NCBI RefSeq assembly: GCF_029168945.1
Contig: NC_083608.1
Span: 16,200,136-16,264,135 of the forward strand
Reading direction: 5' to 3'
From: Cannabis sativa
Lineage: Eukaryota; Streptophyta; Magnoliopsida; Rosales; Cannabaceae
DNA length: 64,000 nucleotides
The position numbers were made by a program, and so were the translations under genes. Of this stretch, positions 13,917 through 23,943 are shown piece by piece. The stretch's first letter is position 1. The number at the start of each line of letters is the position of its first letter. A model generated the notes under the pieces. It made no database searches. It saw nothing but the letters and a program-made list of their open reading frames with translations, and was not told where the DNA came from.

Positions 13917-14375
13917 ATTATTAATTAAGATTTTTTTAATCAAATTAAGATTAAAATTAGGGGAATAATTAATGAGGTGTAAAATAGGTGTGGTTTTAGC
14001 TGTGTAAATAAAGTAAAAAGAGTGGAATATGTCAAGGCGCCAACCACGGCTATAAACGGCAAATTTGTTAAATTGTTATTACTATATTTGTGTATTTATT
14101 TTCTTATATTTTCATTTTATTATTAATTTATCATAAATTTATAATTTAAGTCTATCTATTGGTCTACCAAGATAACGTCCTCATTGGGAACAGCTATTTG
14201 TTATTTTCAAAAAAGAAAAAAAAGGAACAGCAATTTTAATAAATGTAATATGTGAAACAAAAATTAATAATAATGCTATAAATAAATAGTAAAATACTTG
14301 GTATGTTTTCATTTTTCTTTTCCCACCTACTCTTATGATAAGCTAGTAAAATTACATAACGTTTTTTGTCACATA

Positions 14376-14389
14376 ATTAAATTCATTAG
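14376..14389. repeat. LINE target-site duplication, left copy
   Basis: ATTAAATTCATTAG here is repeated exactly at 19820-19833. The match runs on into the T run by up to three more bases. It lies directly against the poly(A) end of the LINE. Confidence 0.85.
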
Positions 14390-14421
14390 TTTTTTTTTTT
14401 TTTTTGAATAAGTGTTCTTTA

Positions 14422-17400
14422 TTAATAACTCGAGCAATCGCTCGCAAGGATAGACAATAAGTCCGAGGGAACACTGTTAATGGGAAACATACGTTCAGCT
14501 AGATAAACAGAATGGCGGGCAATAAAATGCGCGGCACGATTCGCAGAACGTTTAACAAACACAAGAGAAACATTGGACAAAGAATTAAAACTGTTTTTGC
14601 ACTCGTCCACTACCAAACCGAAAGCAGAAATAAGAGGTTCTGCACTTCTAATAGCTGCTGCACACACGAGACTGTCTGTCTCTATAACAGCCGACTGAAA
14701 TGGGTTGTTCTTGAGCCAACTCAAGGCTTCCCGGATGCCGATTATCTCAGCCAGTTCAGGGGCCACAGAGCCATTTTTCACCCCTGCAAAGGACGATATC
14801 AGCTCACCAGCGGGGTTCCTAATCACACAGCCATAGCCGTGTTTGTGGAGAGGAGCAAAGAGGGCTGCATCTACATTAAGTTTGATTCCTGAAATCGGTT
14901 TAATCCACCGCTCTGAACCATCTCCATCTTTGAGAGGAGACAACAAGGGAATATTTCCTTTTCCTTGAGCATTCAACCAACGATCAAGACTCGATGTAGC
15001 GAAAGACACCACAGAACTCACACTTCTCGCACGCTGCTGCCAAACCAGATCGTTTCTCGCAGCCCAAATGGCCCAACATAGCATCACCACTTTGCTTAAA
15101 TCCTCAGTACTAACACGGTTAGCAGTAGCTTCCAACCACATCAGAAGTGAAGAGAATGAGTCCCTCTCCACAGCCGCAAGACCAGCAAAGCAAAAACAAG
15201 ACCAAGCAAAGTTGCAGGAGACCAAAACGTGCCATTCGGATTCAGAAAAAACTCCACACAAAGGGCACGAGCTATCGGTTAAGACCTTTTTTATGCACAA
15301 GTTCTTTTTGGTGGCGAGACAATTGGAAGCCGCTCTCCACACTAGATCCTTGGCCTTAGGAGGAACCTTAAGAGCCCATAATCTTTTCCAGAAAACATTA
15401 GCTTCAGCCCCGTCAGAATGGAGTTTAAGTTTTTGACGCAAATTATATGCACTTCGAACCGAATAGAACCCATTCTTTTCTGCTATCCAATACCAGGAAT
15501 CAAAACCACCAGCTTGATTTAGAGGAATGCCGAGAATGATAGCTGCAGTTTCAGAAGAAAACAAATCTTTCACAATGTCCTCATCCCATCTTCTATTATT
15601 TGCTTCAAAGAGGCTACTAACAGTAAAGTTTTCAAGGCCATCCATCACAGGTATTGGTATCGGGTTTTCAAGAACAGGAAGCCAAGGATCAGATGTTATT
15701 TGTACAGAAACACCAGACCCTATTCTTTTCCTCAAGCCAAGTTTAACTGTATCTTTTGCAGCAAAAATACTGCTCCATATAAAGCTCGGATTCGAGCCAA
15801 GCTCCGAGTTTAGGTAGTCACCATGTGGGTAATATCTAGCTTTAAAGACTTTGCTAGCTAAGGACTCAACATTAAAAAGAAGACGCCAACCTTGTTTACC
15901 AAGCATGGCTAAATTGAAGTCCCTCAAGCTACGAAAACCCATACCGCCATCGAATTTGTGCTTGGTCATTCTATCCCAACTCATCCAAGTAATTCCGCTC
16001 CCATTACTGTTGGCATTATTCGACTTCCACCAAAAGCTGGCCATCATTCTTTCAATTTCAGTGCAAGTACCAATGGGAAAGAGAAAGACATTCATAGCAT
16101 ATGAGGGGAGAGATTGAACCACACTCTTGATTAGCACCTCTTTCCCAGCTCGGGATAGAAATCTACCCTCCCAACTGTTGATTCTCTTCTTCATTCTTTC
16201 TTTAAGGAACCCCAACACAGCGTTCTTCTTGCGACCCACTATACTTGGAAGTCCCAAATACATGTTGTCTTCTCCTGCTTCTTGGATCCGCATCAAGTTA
16301 CATATACGGTTCCTAGTGTCCGCTCTAGTATTGGAGCTAAAAAAGGCAGAGGACTTGTGGAGATTTACCTTTTGGCCTGATGCTTCTTCAAACAACCGAA
16401 GGAGAGAAAGAACCTGCCTTGCTTCGGTTTTCGAGGCTTGACAATAGACATAGCTGTCGTCCGCAAACAGAAGATGGGAAATAGTAGGGGCACTCCTTGC
16501 GACTTTACAACCAGTGATGTATCTACTTGCCTCGAAATGTTTGATCAAAGAAGAGAAACCTTCCGCACAAATGATGAACAAGTATGGTGATAGCGGGCAT
16601 CCTTGACGGATGCCTCTAGTTGGGATGATCGGCCCCATTCTCTGACCACTATTAATAACATGGTATTGGACCGAATTAACACAACTAAGAACCAGTCTAA
16701 TCCACCGCTCATGAAAACCCATGATCCGAAGAATAGATTCCAAAAAGCCCCACTCAACTCGGTCGTATGCCTTACTCATATCGAGCTTAAGAGCCATGTA
16801 ACCCTTCCTTCCATTAGTCTTCCTTTTCAAATAGTGCATAGCTTCAAAAGCCACCATGACGTTATCAGAAATTAGTCTACCCGAAACAAATGCACTTTGA
16901 GTTTCAGAGATGGCGTTGTTCAACACGTTCTTCATTCTGTTGGCCACCACCTTCGATGCAATTTTGTAAAGCACATTGCAAAGGGAAATAGGTCTCATAT
17001 CACTCACTTGAGTAGGATTTTTCTTCTTCGGAATTAAGACAATGTGAGTATTGTTAATTGAATTTGGGAAGTTACCTGACTCAAAAAAATTCCGAACAAA
17101 GTGGACAACATCAGCCCCAACAATGCTCCAATGTTTTTGATAGAATGCCGGGGTCATACCATCTGGCCCAGGTGACTTATCCGGGTGCATTTGGAAGAGC
17201 GCTCTCCTAACTTCATCCTCCGAGATGGGAATAAGTAACTCATCATTCTGTTCTCTGGATATAGATGGGCGGATACCATTCAAAACCGAGCCCAAATTGA
17301 TACCCGAAGAACGAAACAAATCATGAAAGTAGCTTGTGATAACACTTTGAAGGCCCGATTCCCAGTTTACCCAAACGCCGTTGTTGTCTTGGAGCTGAGT

Positions 17401-18507
17401 AATACTATTATTTCTCTTCCTAGAGCTTGCAACAGAATGAAAGTATTTACTATTTTTATCGCCGGAGTTTAACCAAAACTGTTTCGATCTTTGCTTCCAA
17501 AAAACCTCTCGTTGAGCCAAAACTTCAGCAAGCTTATCTTTACCTTCCTTGTGTTGTTGAATAGACATTGGATCACGACCCCATTTTGTGTTTCGGATTT
17601 GGCTTTTACATTGATTAATTCGATGACGGAAGTTTCCAGTTATTTCGCGACCCCACTTCCCAAGAGCATCCCCACACTTTGTAATTTTATCTTGAATATC
17701 CGTGAGTCCCGAATTCAACCAGCAGCCCTCTATAATTTGTTTGCATAAAGGTTCGCGAATCCACGCGTTCTCAAAACGAAAAGAATGATGATTGGTTGAA
17801 GGAAAGATACCTTTGAAAACCAGAAGTATAGGACAGTGGTCTGAGGTTGAGAACTCCAAGTTATAGAAAATCGGCTGAGAGAACAATGACAACCATTCGC
17901 TCGTAACCAGTGTTTTATCCAGCCTTTCCTCGATCCAGTCAATGTTATTTCTCCCTTTTTCCCAAGTAAACGGATAACCAACGAGAGGCAACTCAGTCAA
18001 GTTGCAATCTCCCAAAGCTTTGTTGAAGCCTTCGATCAAACGGTCAGGATACTTTCTACCCCCTCTCTTCTCTGTTTGAGAGCCCAAATTATTCATATCT
18101 CCCATAAGACACCAAGGAAGGCTACTATTGTTTTTGATGGAGCGGAGGAGATTCCATGTTAAATGTCTCAACTCTCGTTTTGGCTCCCCGTAGACGCCTG
18201 TAAACCTCCAAGGAGAAAACCCCGTAATCTGAACCGAAGCATCAATATGATTGCGCGAGAAACCTTGAATTTCCAACTCTTGAACATCTTTCCAAAGTAA
18301 AGCCAACCCTCCACTGTGACCACGAACCTCAACTACAAAACAGCCTTCGAACCCCAGGTGGGCTCTAAAACTTTCCATACTAGCTTTGTTGCAAAGAGTT
18401 TCACAAAGAAAAAGCAAATTGGGTTTCTTTTGGGACACAAGGTCCGATAAGAATTGTTTGGCCCGCGGGTTCCCAAGCCCACGGCAATTCCAACTTAAAC
18501 AACTCAT
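14422..18507 (-). CDS. LINE ORF2: endonuclease, reverse transcriptase, RNase H
   Basis: A 1361-residue polyprotein. Residues 1 to about 225 are an APE-type endonuclease with SWNCRGLGNP at the start, GDMNN, and the terminal SDHCPILL. The reverse transcriptase follows with PISLCNVLYKIASK, KLDMSKAYDRVEW, GIRQGCPLSPYLF and the catalytic FADDSYVYC near residue 680. A zf-RVT-like segment (CPLCGVFSESEWHVLVSC) comes next, and a C-terminal RNase H domain starts near residue 1210 with LNVDAAL, ELAEIIGIREAL, IETDS and NRAAHFIARHS. Plant L1 elements are known to carry such an acquired RNase H. The start ATG overlaps the ORF1 stop by four bases (ATGA at 18507-18504), so ORF2 is probably translated by reinitiation after ORF1. 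Confidence 0.95.
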   Translation of the reverse strand: MSCLSWNCRGLGNPRAKQFLSDLVSQKKPNLLFLCETLCNKASMESFRAHLGFEGCFVVEVRGHSGGLALLWKDVQELEIQGFSRNHIDASVQITGFSPWRFTGVYGEPKRELRHLTWNLLRSIKNNSSLPWCLMGDMNNLGSQTEKRGGRKYPDRLIEGFNKALGDCNLTELPLVGYPFTWEKGRNNIDWIEERLDKTLVTSEWLSLFSQPIFYNLEFSTSDHCPILLVFKGIFPSTNHHSFRFENAWIREPLCKQIIEGCWLNSGLTDIQDKITKCGDALGKWGREITGNFRHRINQCKSQIRNTKWGRDPMSIQQHKEGKDKLAEVLAQREVFWKQRSKQFWLNSGDKNSKYFHSVASSRKRNNSITQLQDNNGVWVNWESGLQSVITSYFHDLFRSSGINLGSVLNGIRPSISREQNDELLIPISEDEVRRALFQMHPDKSPGPDGMTPAFYQKHWSIVGADVVHFVRNFFESGNFPNSINNTHIVLIPKKKNPTQVSDMRPISLCNVLYKIASKVVANRMKNVLNNAISETQSAFVSGRLISDNVMVAFEAMHYLKRKTNGRKGYMALKLDMSKAYDRVEWGFLESILRIMGFHERWIRLVLSCVNSVQYHVINSGQRMGPIIPTRGIRQGCPLSPYLFIICAEGFSSLIKHFEASRYITGCKVARSAPTISHLLFADDSYVYCQASKTEARQVLSLLRLFEEASGQKVNLHKSSAFFSSNTRADTRNRICNLMRIQEAGEDNMYLGLPSIVGRKKNAVLGFLKERMKKRINSWEGRFLSRAGKEVLIKSVVQSLPSYAMNVFLFPIGTCTEIERMMASFWWKSNNANSNGSGITWMSWDRMTKHKFDGGMGFRSLRDFNLAMLGKQGWRLLFNVESLASKVFKARYYPHGDYLNSELGSNPSFIWSSIFAAKDTVKLGLRKRIGSGVSVQITSDPWLPVLENPIPIPVMDGLENFTVSSLFEANNRRWDEDIVKDLFSSETAAIILGIPLNQAGGFDSWYWIAEKNGFYSVRSAYNLRQKLKLHSDGAEANVFWKRLWALKVPPKAKDLVWRAASNCLATKKNLCIKKVLTDSSCPLCGVFSESEWHVLVSCNFAWSCFCFAGLAAVERDSFSSLLMWLEATANRVSTEDLSKVVMLCWAIWAARNDLVWQQRARSVSSVVSFATSSLDRWLNAQGKGNIPLLSPLKDGDGSERWIKPISGIKLNVDAALFAPLHKHGYGCVIRNPAGELISSFAGVKNGSVAPELAEIIGIREALSWLKNNPFQSAVIETDSLVCAAAIRSAEPLISAFGLVVDECKNSFNSLSNVSLVFVKRSANRAAHFIARHSVYLAERMFPINSVPSDLLSILASDCSSY

Positions 18508-19685
18508 AACTCTGGGCGGGTCTGGAAACCAGAACCCGCCAAAGGCCCATTTTTTAGGAAGCCCACCATATCTTGATCCATTTCATCTACTATTCTTGAA
18601 TCTTCTTTATTCCGTGGGCCCACAATGCTACCCCCACTAGAATCTGGTCTTCTCCTTTTTGAGTCAATAATTGTAGTAATTGTTGAGTCAAAAAAGTTTC
18701 CATTATTGTTTACATGCAGAGTCATATCTTCTTCATTAACTTCCCTAAAATCCTCCCTGCCAGCACGCCTCTCATTGTGCACATCAATATGATTGATATC
18801 AATTCCATTGATTCTCCTTTCCAATCCCCCTGAATGCTCCGAAGAAATAGGGATCAAATTGATCCCCTGTTCAGAACTGCCGCCGGTGAAGGTCTGTCTC
18901 GGTTCTTCCCGCACCACCACTCCAGAACGGAGCCACTGTGCTCCAAATGTTGAGTGTCTTCTCTGTAACGAAGCCCTCAGTTCCAGGTTATATGGTTTCT
19001 GTTGGAGATGCAGAGGCTTCAAAAAAAGCCTGGGACAAAACCTCTCCGAATGCCCGATTATGCCGCATATGAAGCAAAAGGTTGGTAGTTTTTCGTATTT
19101 AAAATTCGCCCAGTACCAAGAAGAGATATCTGAACTTACTTTCATCCGACGCTTTATTGGTTTGTCAACATTAATACGGACTCGAATCCGAAGAAAGTCA
19201 CGCCAAACACCTACAAAGTTGTTGGGATCCGATTCAATAAAAGTGCCTATGAAATTCCCCAGCGCTGTGATTACACTCAGAGTCATGTTACCCGGTTGCA
19301 AGTTGTGCAGTTGAACCCACATATCCATCTGGTTGATCTCAACGAGACGTGGATTATCACCCTCCTTGAGTCTTGTAAAAATAAATGGTTTCCGATCGTA
19401 TGTCCAAGGACTCCCGTCTATAACACGTTGTATGTCGATCTCGTGGTAAAATTGAAAAAGGAATAGGTTCGGGTTGAGTTCCTTCACATACATTCCCATC
19501 CCCGGCTGCCAAAGAAACGCCATCATGTTCTGAAATACATTAAAATCTGAGACCCGCCCTGTGAGTAGTTTCCCCACCAAGCACCAACGAGTATCAATCG
19601 CCACCTCCTCTGCCCTGCTTGTTGGAAGCCTTAAAACTTCAACCTCTTCTTCGTCAATGCTGATGAGATCTCCATTGTTTTCCAT
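18504..19685 (-). CDS. LINE ORF1: RNA-binding gag-like protein with CCHC knuckle
   Basis: This is the nucleic-acid-binding ORF1 product of a plant L1 LINE. From the ATG at 19685 it is 393 residues; an upstream in-frame ATG at 19745 would add 20. I prefer 19685 because MENNGDLISIDEEE resembles usual plant ORF1 starts. The N-terminal part (LTGRVSDFNVFQNMMAFLWQ to LHNLQPGNMT) is a DUF4283-type domain. A zinc knuckle CFICGIIGHSERFC (C-x2-C-x4-H-x4-C) follows. The C-terminal third is hydrophilic and low in structure. The stop TGA shares bases with the ORF2 start. Confidence 0.9.
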   Translation of the reverse strand: MENNGDLISIDEEEVEVLRLPTSRAEEVAIDTRWCLVGKLLTGRVSDFNVFQNMMAFLWQPGMGMYVKELNPNLFLFQFYHEIDIQRVIDGSPWTYDRKPFIFTRLKEGDNPRLVEINQMDMWVQLHNLQPGNMTLSVITALGNFIGTFIESDPNNFVGVWRDFLRIRVRINVDKPIKRRMKVSSDISSWYWANFKYEKLPTFCFICGIIGHSERFCPRLFLKPLHLQQKPYNLELRASLQRRHSTFGAQWLRSGVVVREEPRQTFTGGSSEQGINLIPISSEHSGGLERRINGIDINHIDVHNERRAGREDFREVNEEDMTLHVNNNGNFFDSTITTIIDSKRRRPDSSGGSIVGPRNKEDSRIVDEMDQDMVGFLKNGPLAGSGFQTRPEL

Positions 19686-19819
19686 ATCTCTTTCAGTAAA
19701 GTTCATTAACAAAATTGAAACTTGACAAAAACAGCCCACTCTCAAAACAGAGAGACAACAAACGTATCAAAAGATACGATTTACTAGGGAAATTTGAATT
19801 AATATGCTTAAATTATCTC

Positions 19820-19833
19820 ATTAAATTCATTAG
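19820..19833. repeat. LINE target-site duplication, right copy
   Basis: ATTAAATTCATTAG matches 14376-14389 exactly and marks the 5' end of the LINE insertion. Confidence 0.85.
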
Positions 19834-20089
19834 TTTAGTACATGGCACATGCACAATTACAAAATTATATTGTGTATGGCATTATCATAATCATCACCTT
19901 ATTTTTTTTTGGCAATAATTATCACTTTAATTAACATTATATATTTTAGTGTTTTGAGTGCTTTATTTATTTTATATTTTTAAGAGGAATAGTGTTTAAC
20001 AGTTTAAAGGAGTCAACCCCTACAAGTCAAGCAAAAGTAAGCGACCTAAATTTAAAGTGATAATGGAGAGGGTAATAAAATACTATTGA

Positions 20090-20330
20090 GTGCTTTTACA
20101 ATAAATTTAAATTCTATTAAAATAGGGTACACTATTATAACTCTTAATTATTTTAGTTTTTTAAAAATTTATTACTTAATTTTTTTTCATAATTGTATAC
20201 ATTATAGTTATTTAGATATTTGTAAAATTTTAAAAAATTTAAATAATTTACAATATATAATTCAGTAACACGAGTATAAAATAAAAAAGTCACAAACTAT
20301 ATCAATATAAGAAAAATTCATACTAATTTT
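20090..20330. repeat. Diverged copy of the Mutator foldback family
   Basis: The stretch CATTATAGTTATTTAGATAT, then GTAAAATTTTAAAAAATTTA, AATAATTTACAATATA and GAGTATAAAATAAAAAAGTCAC follows, in the same order, the central part of the foldback MITE at 13488-13916 (ACGTTATATCTATTTAAGATA through CGTATAAAATAAAATAGTCAC). Ends and target duplication were not found, so the borders are approximate. Confidence 0.45.
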
Positions 20331-20456
20331 TTCCTACAATAAAAACAAACTAAATATAATTAAGTAACCACGTAAATTCCACCTAAAAAGGAGACAAAAC
20401 AACTCGAGGGGGTGTAGTACTCATATGACGAAAATTCAATAATAGATGCCGGAGAG

Positions 20457-21035
20457 TAGGGTTGTTCGCGGTGCGGGTGGTACGGTTTTTGACTGTTTTT
20501 TCAAACTAATCCGCACATGCGGTTTTTCAAATTTCTCAAACCGCACTCGCACCGCGAAATTCAAAACCCGCAAAAATCGCCACCGCAAAAAATAGTGCGG
20601 TGCGGTGCGGTTTTTGTGGTTTAGACTATAATTAAATAATTAAACTATCACAAATACAACAAACTTTGAGCAAAACTTGTCAAAATACTATAAGACTTAA
20701 AAATAAATATGAAAAAAAAAAAATTAAGTGTCAACAATACAATAATTAGTAGACTTTAAGTTTTTTTTTTATTGAAAGAATAGTAAACTTTAAGTTGAAT
20801 ATTCACATATTAGACGTAAATAAATATAAAAATTGGTGTTTTTATAATATGCGGTGCGGTGCAGTTTGAACCGCATATTAACAATTCAAAACCGCAAACC
20901 GCACCGCACCGCGCGGTTTAGGAAAAATTCAAACCGCGCCCGCACACCGCAAAGAATTTCAAACCGCATTTTTTTTTACAGTGTGGTGCGGTGCGGGCGG
21001 TTTGAGCGATTTGGGCGGTTTGATGAACACCCCTA
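20457..21035. mobile_element. hAT-like non-autonomous element rich in GCGGTGCGG repeats
   Basis: A 579-bp unit flanked by 8-bp repeats CCGGAGAG (20449-20456) and CCGAAGAG (21036-21043), one mismatch. Its ends are inverted: TAGGGTTGTTCGCGG on the left, TAGGGGTGTTCATC on the right in reverse complement. Subterminal regions hold many copies of GCGGTGCGG, GCGGTTT and their complements on both sides, a GC-rich signal in AT-rich surroundings. An 8-bp duplication and a TAGGGGTGTTC end fit a hAT-type MITE. The small ORF at 20854-21090 reads through these repeats and is not a gene. Confidence 0.7.
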
Positions 21036-21498
21036 CCGAAGAGTGTATGACCCCTCCTATTTTTTTTTTTTAATTACATGTAAAATTTAAATAAGAATGA
21101 AAATAAATAATTTTTAAAATTTGTTATATATATGGCCTCTTTTTCAATTTATGGGCTTCGCCATTAATAATAAGTCTGCATTCTCCCTCACCATTTAAAA
21201 AGTCTCTATAGAGCGTCAAAGGGTGAAGTGCCCTCCAATGACAGAGTTAGGGGACGTAGGCTTCCTCTCCCATTTTTTTTTTTTTTTTAAATTACATAAA
21301 AAAATAATTAAAAATATTTTTATTTTTATCTTATCTTTATATATTTTTTTATGATTTTTGGCCTGGCTTCTCCGGACTTTATTTCTTCTTAAAAAGGATA
21401 AATGACTAAAAAAAAAGTTGACTTGTAGAATTAGGAGTTTGGGGGTATTTGTGGATATAGATAAGATGAGATTTGGAGAAGCACTAAAATAATAATTA

Positions 21499-21911
21499 TG
21501 GCATGTTTATTGATTCTCATACAATTATTTACTAAATTTTGGAAAGAGAAAAACTAGTGGGACCCTCACAAATTAGGGAGAAAAGAAAGGTTCTCCCTCT
21601 ATTTTCATAGAGAATGCTTTTCCCTTTCCTTACTTAATTTTTTTAATTAAAAATGAAAAAGACAAATATACCCCTTAAAAATCTATAAACAGAAAATAAT
21701 TACATGTTCTAATAATGGCAATTTTGTCAAATTAAAGCATTCCGATTACTTTTCCTAGTTATGTAAACAAAATAATATGATTCTTGTTTTCTTTCCGGAC
21801 AGTTTAGTAAACATCATAATAAAATATTATTTCCGATTATTTTCCATTTTAAACCGATACATTTCTCCCATTGATTATTCTGATTCCAATTATAATTTAG
21901 TAAACGCGCCA
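21499..21911. mobile_element. PIF/Harbinger-like MITE
   Basis: A 413-bp AT-rich unit flanked by TTA (21496-21498 and 21912-21914). The inverted ends are TGGCATGTTTATTGATT on the left and TGGCGCGTTTACTAAATT on the right (reverse complement). No coding sequence. Confidence 0.55.
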
Positions 21912-21914
21912 TTA

Positions 21915-22548
21915 AAGATAACACAAAAAGTAGTAGTAGTAGTGGTAAAAGACTCTCTCTCTCTGTCCATAACAGAATCTCACTACTCACTACTTTTGAT
22001 TCTGTTTGGCTTTGTGTTATCACACTACTTTTCAACTACACAGCATCATCCTTAAATTTAATAATCACTTTTTATTTCGATACAATGACATTTTTTGACT
22101 TTATACTTTATTATGTAGACAAGCCAGCCAACTTTCCTGTGTTACATTCTAATGTAAAAGTATTCACATCACATCACCAATATTCAATGTCCATACCTAA
22201 GCCTAAGGATACATCACATATGTAGATACTTGTCCTTTTTCATGCATAGAGTGTGAAAACATTAATTAACTTGACTAACTCTTAGGTCACACTTAGTGTA
22301 AATGAAAATATTTTAATAACAATAACAATAAAAATTAGAATAAGAATGAAATGAAATAAAATTTAAAATATATAAAAAAAAATTAATAAAAAAATTATTA
22401 AATTTATTCAAATTTTGCATTAAAATAGTCTTTTATTTTATTTCAAAATAGAATAGTCATTCTATTAAAATGATAAAAAAACCATTCTATTAAAATGATA
22501 TTCCAATACTTTAAAATGTAACTGTTGACCGAGATTTTCGGCAACTAC
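21915..22548. other. AT-rich intergenic DNA beside the gypsy element
   Basis: No gene or well-bounded element is recognised. The part near 22285-22515 contains repeated CATTCTATTAAAATGAT units and may be a decayed MITE, but I could not find paired ends. The last bases before 22546, GCAAC, may be the left target duplication of the gypsy element, compared with GTAAC at 34395-34399. Confidence 0.35.
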
Positions 22549-23303
22549 TAGAATATGATTATATTAAAGAGCTGTAAGAAAGTGAGATGAAGATTTTTTA
22601 CGTGGTTGGGGCGTTAATGAGCCTTAGTCCACGAGTCTTTGTTATTAATGGATGTATTTAATACAGATTCCACACTTGAGAGAATGTTTTTCTCATAAAT
22701 ACAGAGAATGTTCTTGGTGAGTATTTTTTCTTCTTGCTCTTATGCAACCCAAGATTCTCGACCCCATTAAATGAGCTTTGAGGGGGTATTTATAGTGTTT
22801 TGGTGGGGTAATCCCTAGAATTGTTCTTACACATGTATCTGTAAGTATCCATAAAGTTGGGTATTTCCAATGAATATACCATGGGTGATGCATGGTCAAA
22901 TCCCTAGGTGCTGTAGGGTTTTTATGAGGAATGTCCTTTTTGCCTTGTGATTGACGTGACTCTTCGCAGAGTAGCCGTCGCTAGACTTAAATGATCATTA
23001 CTGTAGCGCTGCTGTTTGGGGGTTGTGCCGTCAGACTTTATTGCGTGTTACAGTCCCAACACGCTTCCTCCCATGCGGCATTAAATGCGACTTGATTACT
23101 CAGGAGAGGCCTGACACGTCCCGGAGAGCCTTCATGCTGTGCGAGCTTCCGGGAGTACCTTGTATTCCGGGTGTCTCCTCCGGGACCTATGCCCATGGCG
23201 CTTCCTTATGGCGTACAAAGACTTATCAAATATTTACAAGTTATCTGATCTACGTGTCCCATTTCGACTGGTCCACGTATTTTGGGCGAATTCAGGGGCA
23301 ACA
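22549..23303 (-). repeat. 3' LTR of the gypsy element
   Basis: It matches 33640-34394 with an offset of 11091. On the minus strand it begins TGTTGCCCCTGAATTC at 23303. The other edge is fuzzy: the match extends to about 22546-22549, where the sequence reads ..ATAATCATATTCTA. A TATA box (TATAAATA on the minus strand) lies at 22787-22794. Small ORFs here are duplicated in the other LTR and have no coding meaning. Confidence 0.88.
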
Positions 23304-23317
23304 TTTACCCCCCAAGC
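23304..23317 (-). other. Polypurine tract
   Basis: On the minus strand this reads GGCTTGGGGGGTAAA directly before TGTTGCC of the 3' LTR. Such purine tracts prime plus-strand DNA synthesis. It fixes both the orientation and the 3' LTR border. Confidence 0.7.
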
Positions 23318-23735
23318 CTTGTTTACTTGGAAAAAATAAACCAAGGCTTGCTTAGGTGCCTCCGGTCGACTCCTCGTTTCCCTGGCTCAAGCCTGGAGCG
23401 CGCGGGGGCACATTTAATGATGACATTTAATGCAGCGATTTGCTTTTTGTAGGAATGTCTCCGGCCGCCTCCTCGGTCTCCTGACACGAGCTTGGGGCGC
23501 GTGAAGGTGCGTCTAATGATGGCATTAAATGCAGCGATTTGCTTTTGCAGAGGTCGATTCGTTTCACGTCCTTTGATTGATGCGGCGCATTAATGGTGTC
23601 AGACGGATACTCAAACGTTTCCACCGCCTTTATGGCAGATTGATCTGATCCGTTGATTTTCGGGAATTCGAATCGTGCATCTCCCCCACCGTGCGATTGG
23701 TAGGTGTTGACGCCTGTTCCTCATGCGTTTTTGCC

Positions 23736-23743
23736 TATAAAAG
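23736..23743 (+). promoter_or_regulatory. TATA box of the antisense gene
   Basis: CCTATAAAAGCC is a canonical plant TATA motif on the plus strand. It lies about 200 bp upstream of a consensus 5'UTR splice donor (ACT|GTAAGT at 23944) and about 680 bp upstream of the first ATG at 24417. It would direct transcription opposite to gag-pol. Confidence 0.55.
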
Positions 23744-23943
23744 CCACTACCTTTCCTTCATTTCGGTTACTTTCCATTTCTTGCCATTTTTGCTCGAATT
23801 TCTCAGAGAAAAAAAAATTCTTCAAAGTAGCACGAACTGACTTAGCACTTAGACGTTTCTTTCAGTTTTCTAGTGTTTGCCTTCGCCAGTTCTTCTCAAC
23901 TTTTACTCAACCACATCCAGTACCCCCAGTTCAACGATCTACT

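Larger units (their letters stand above)
14390..19819 (-). mobile_element. Full-length L1-type LINE retrotransposon
   Basis: A complete non-LTR retrotransposon on the minus strand. It is flanked by a 14-bp exact target duplication (14376-14389 and 19820-19833) and ends in a poly(A) tract, seen as a T run at 14390-14405. It holds ORF1 (18504-19685) and ORF2 (14422-18507), both open without stops, with a 5' leader of about 134 bp and a 3'UTR of only about 16 bp before the tail. The intact ORFs and clean duplication suggest a recent insertion that may still be competent. Whether the short leader is the full natural 5' end cannot be judged here. Confidence 0.9.

Noticed and set aside
14512..18640. 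Several plus-strand ORFs of 80-126 codons across the LINE
   Set aside because: They are mirror frames of the intact ORF2 and ORF1 on the minus strand and show no domain.
20854..21090. A 78-codon Arg-rich ORF
   Set aside because: It reads through GCGGTGCGG repeats of the hAT-like element and has no independent support.
23023..23355. A 110-codon plus-strand ORF, repeated at 34114-34398
   Set aside because: It lies in the LTRs and is duplicated only because the LTRs are; it has no family features.
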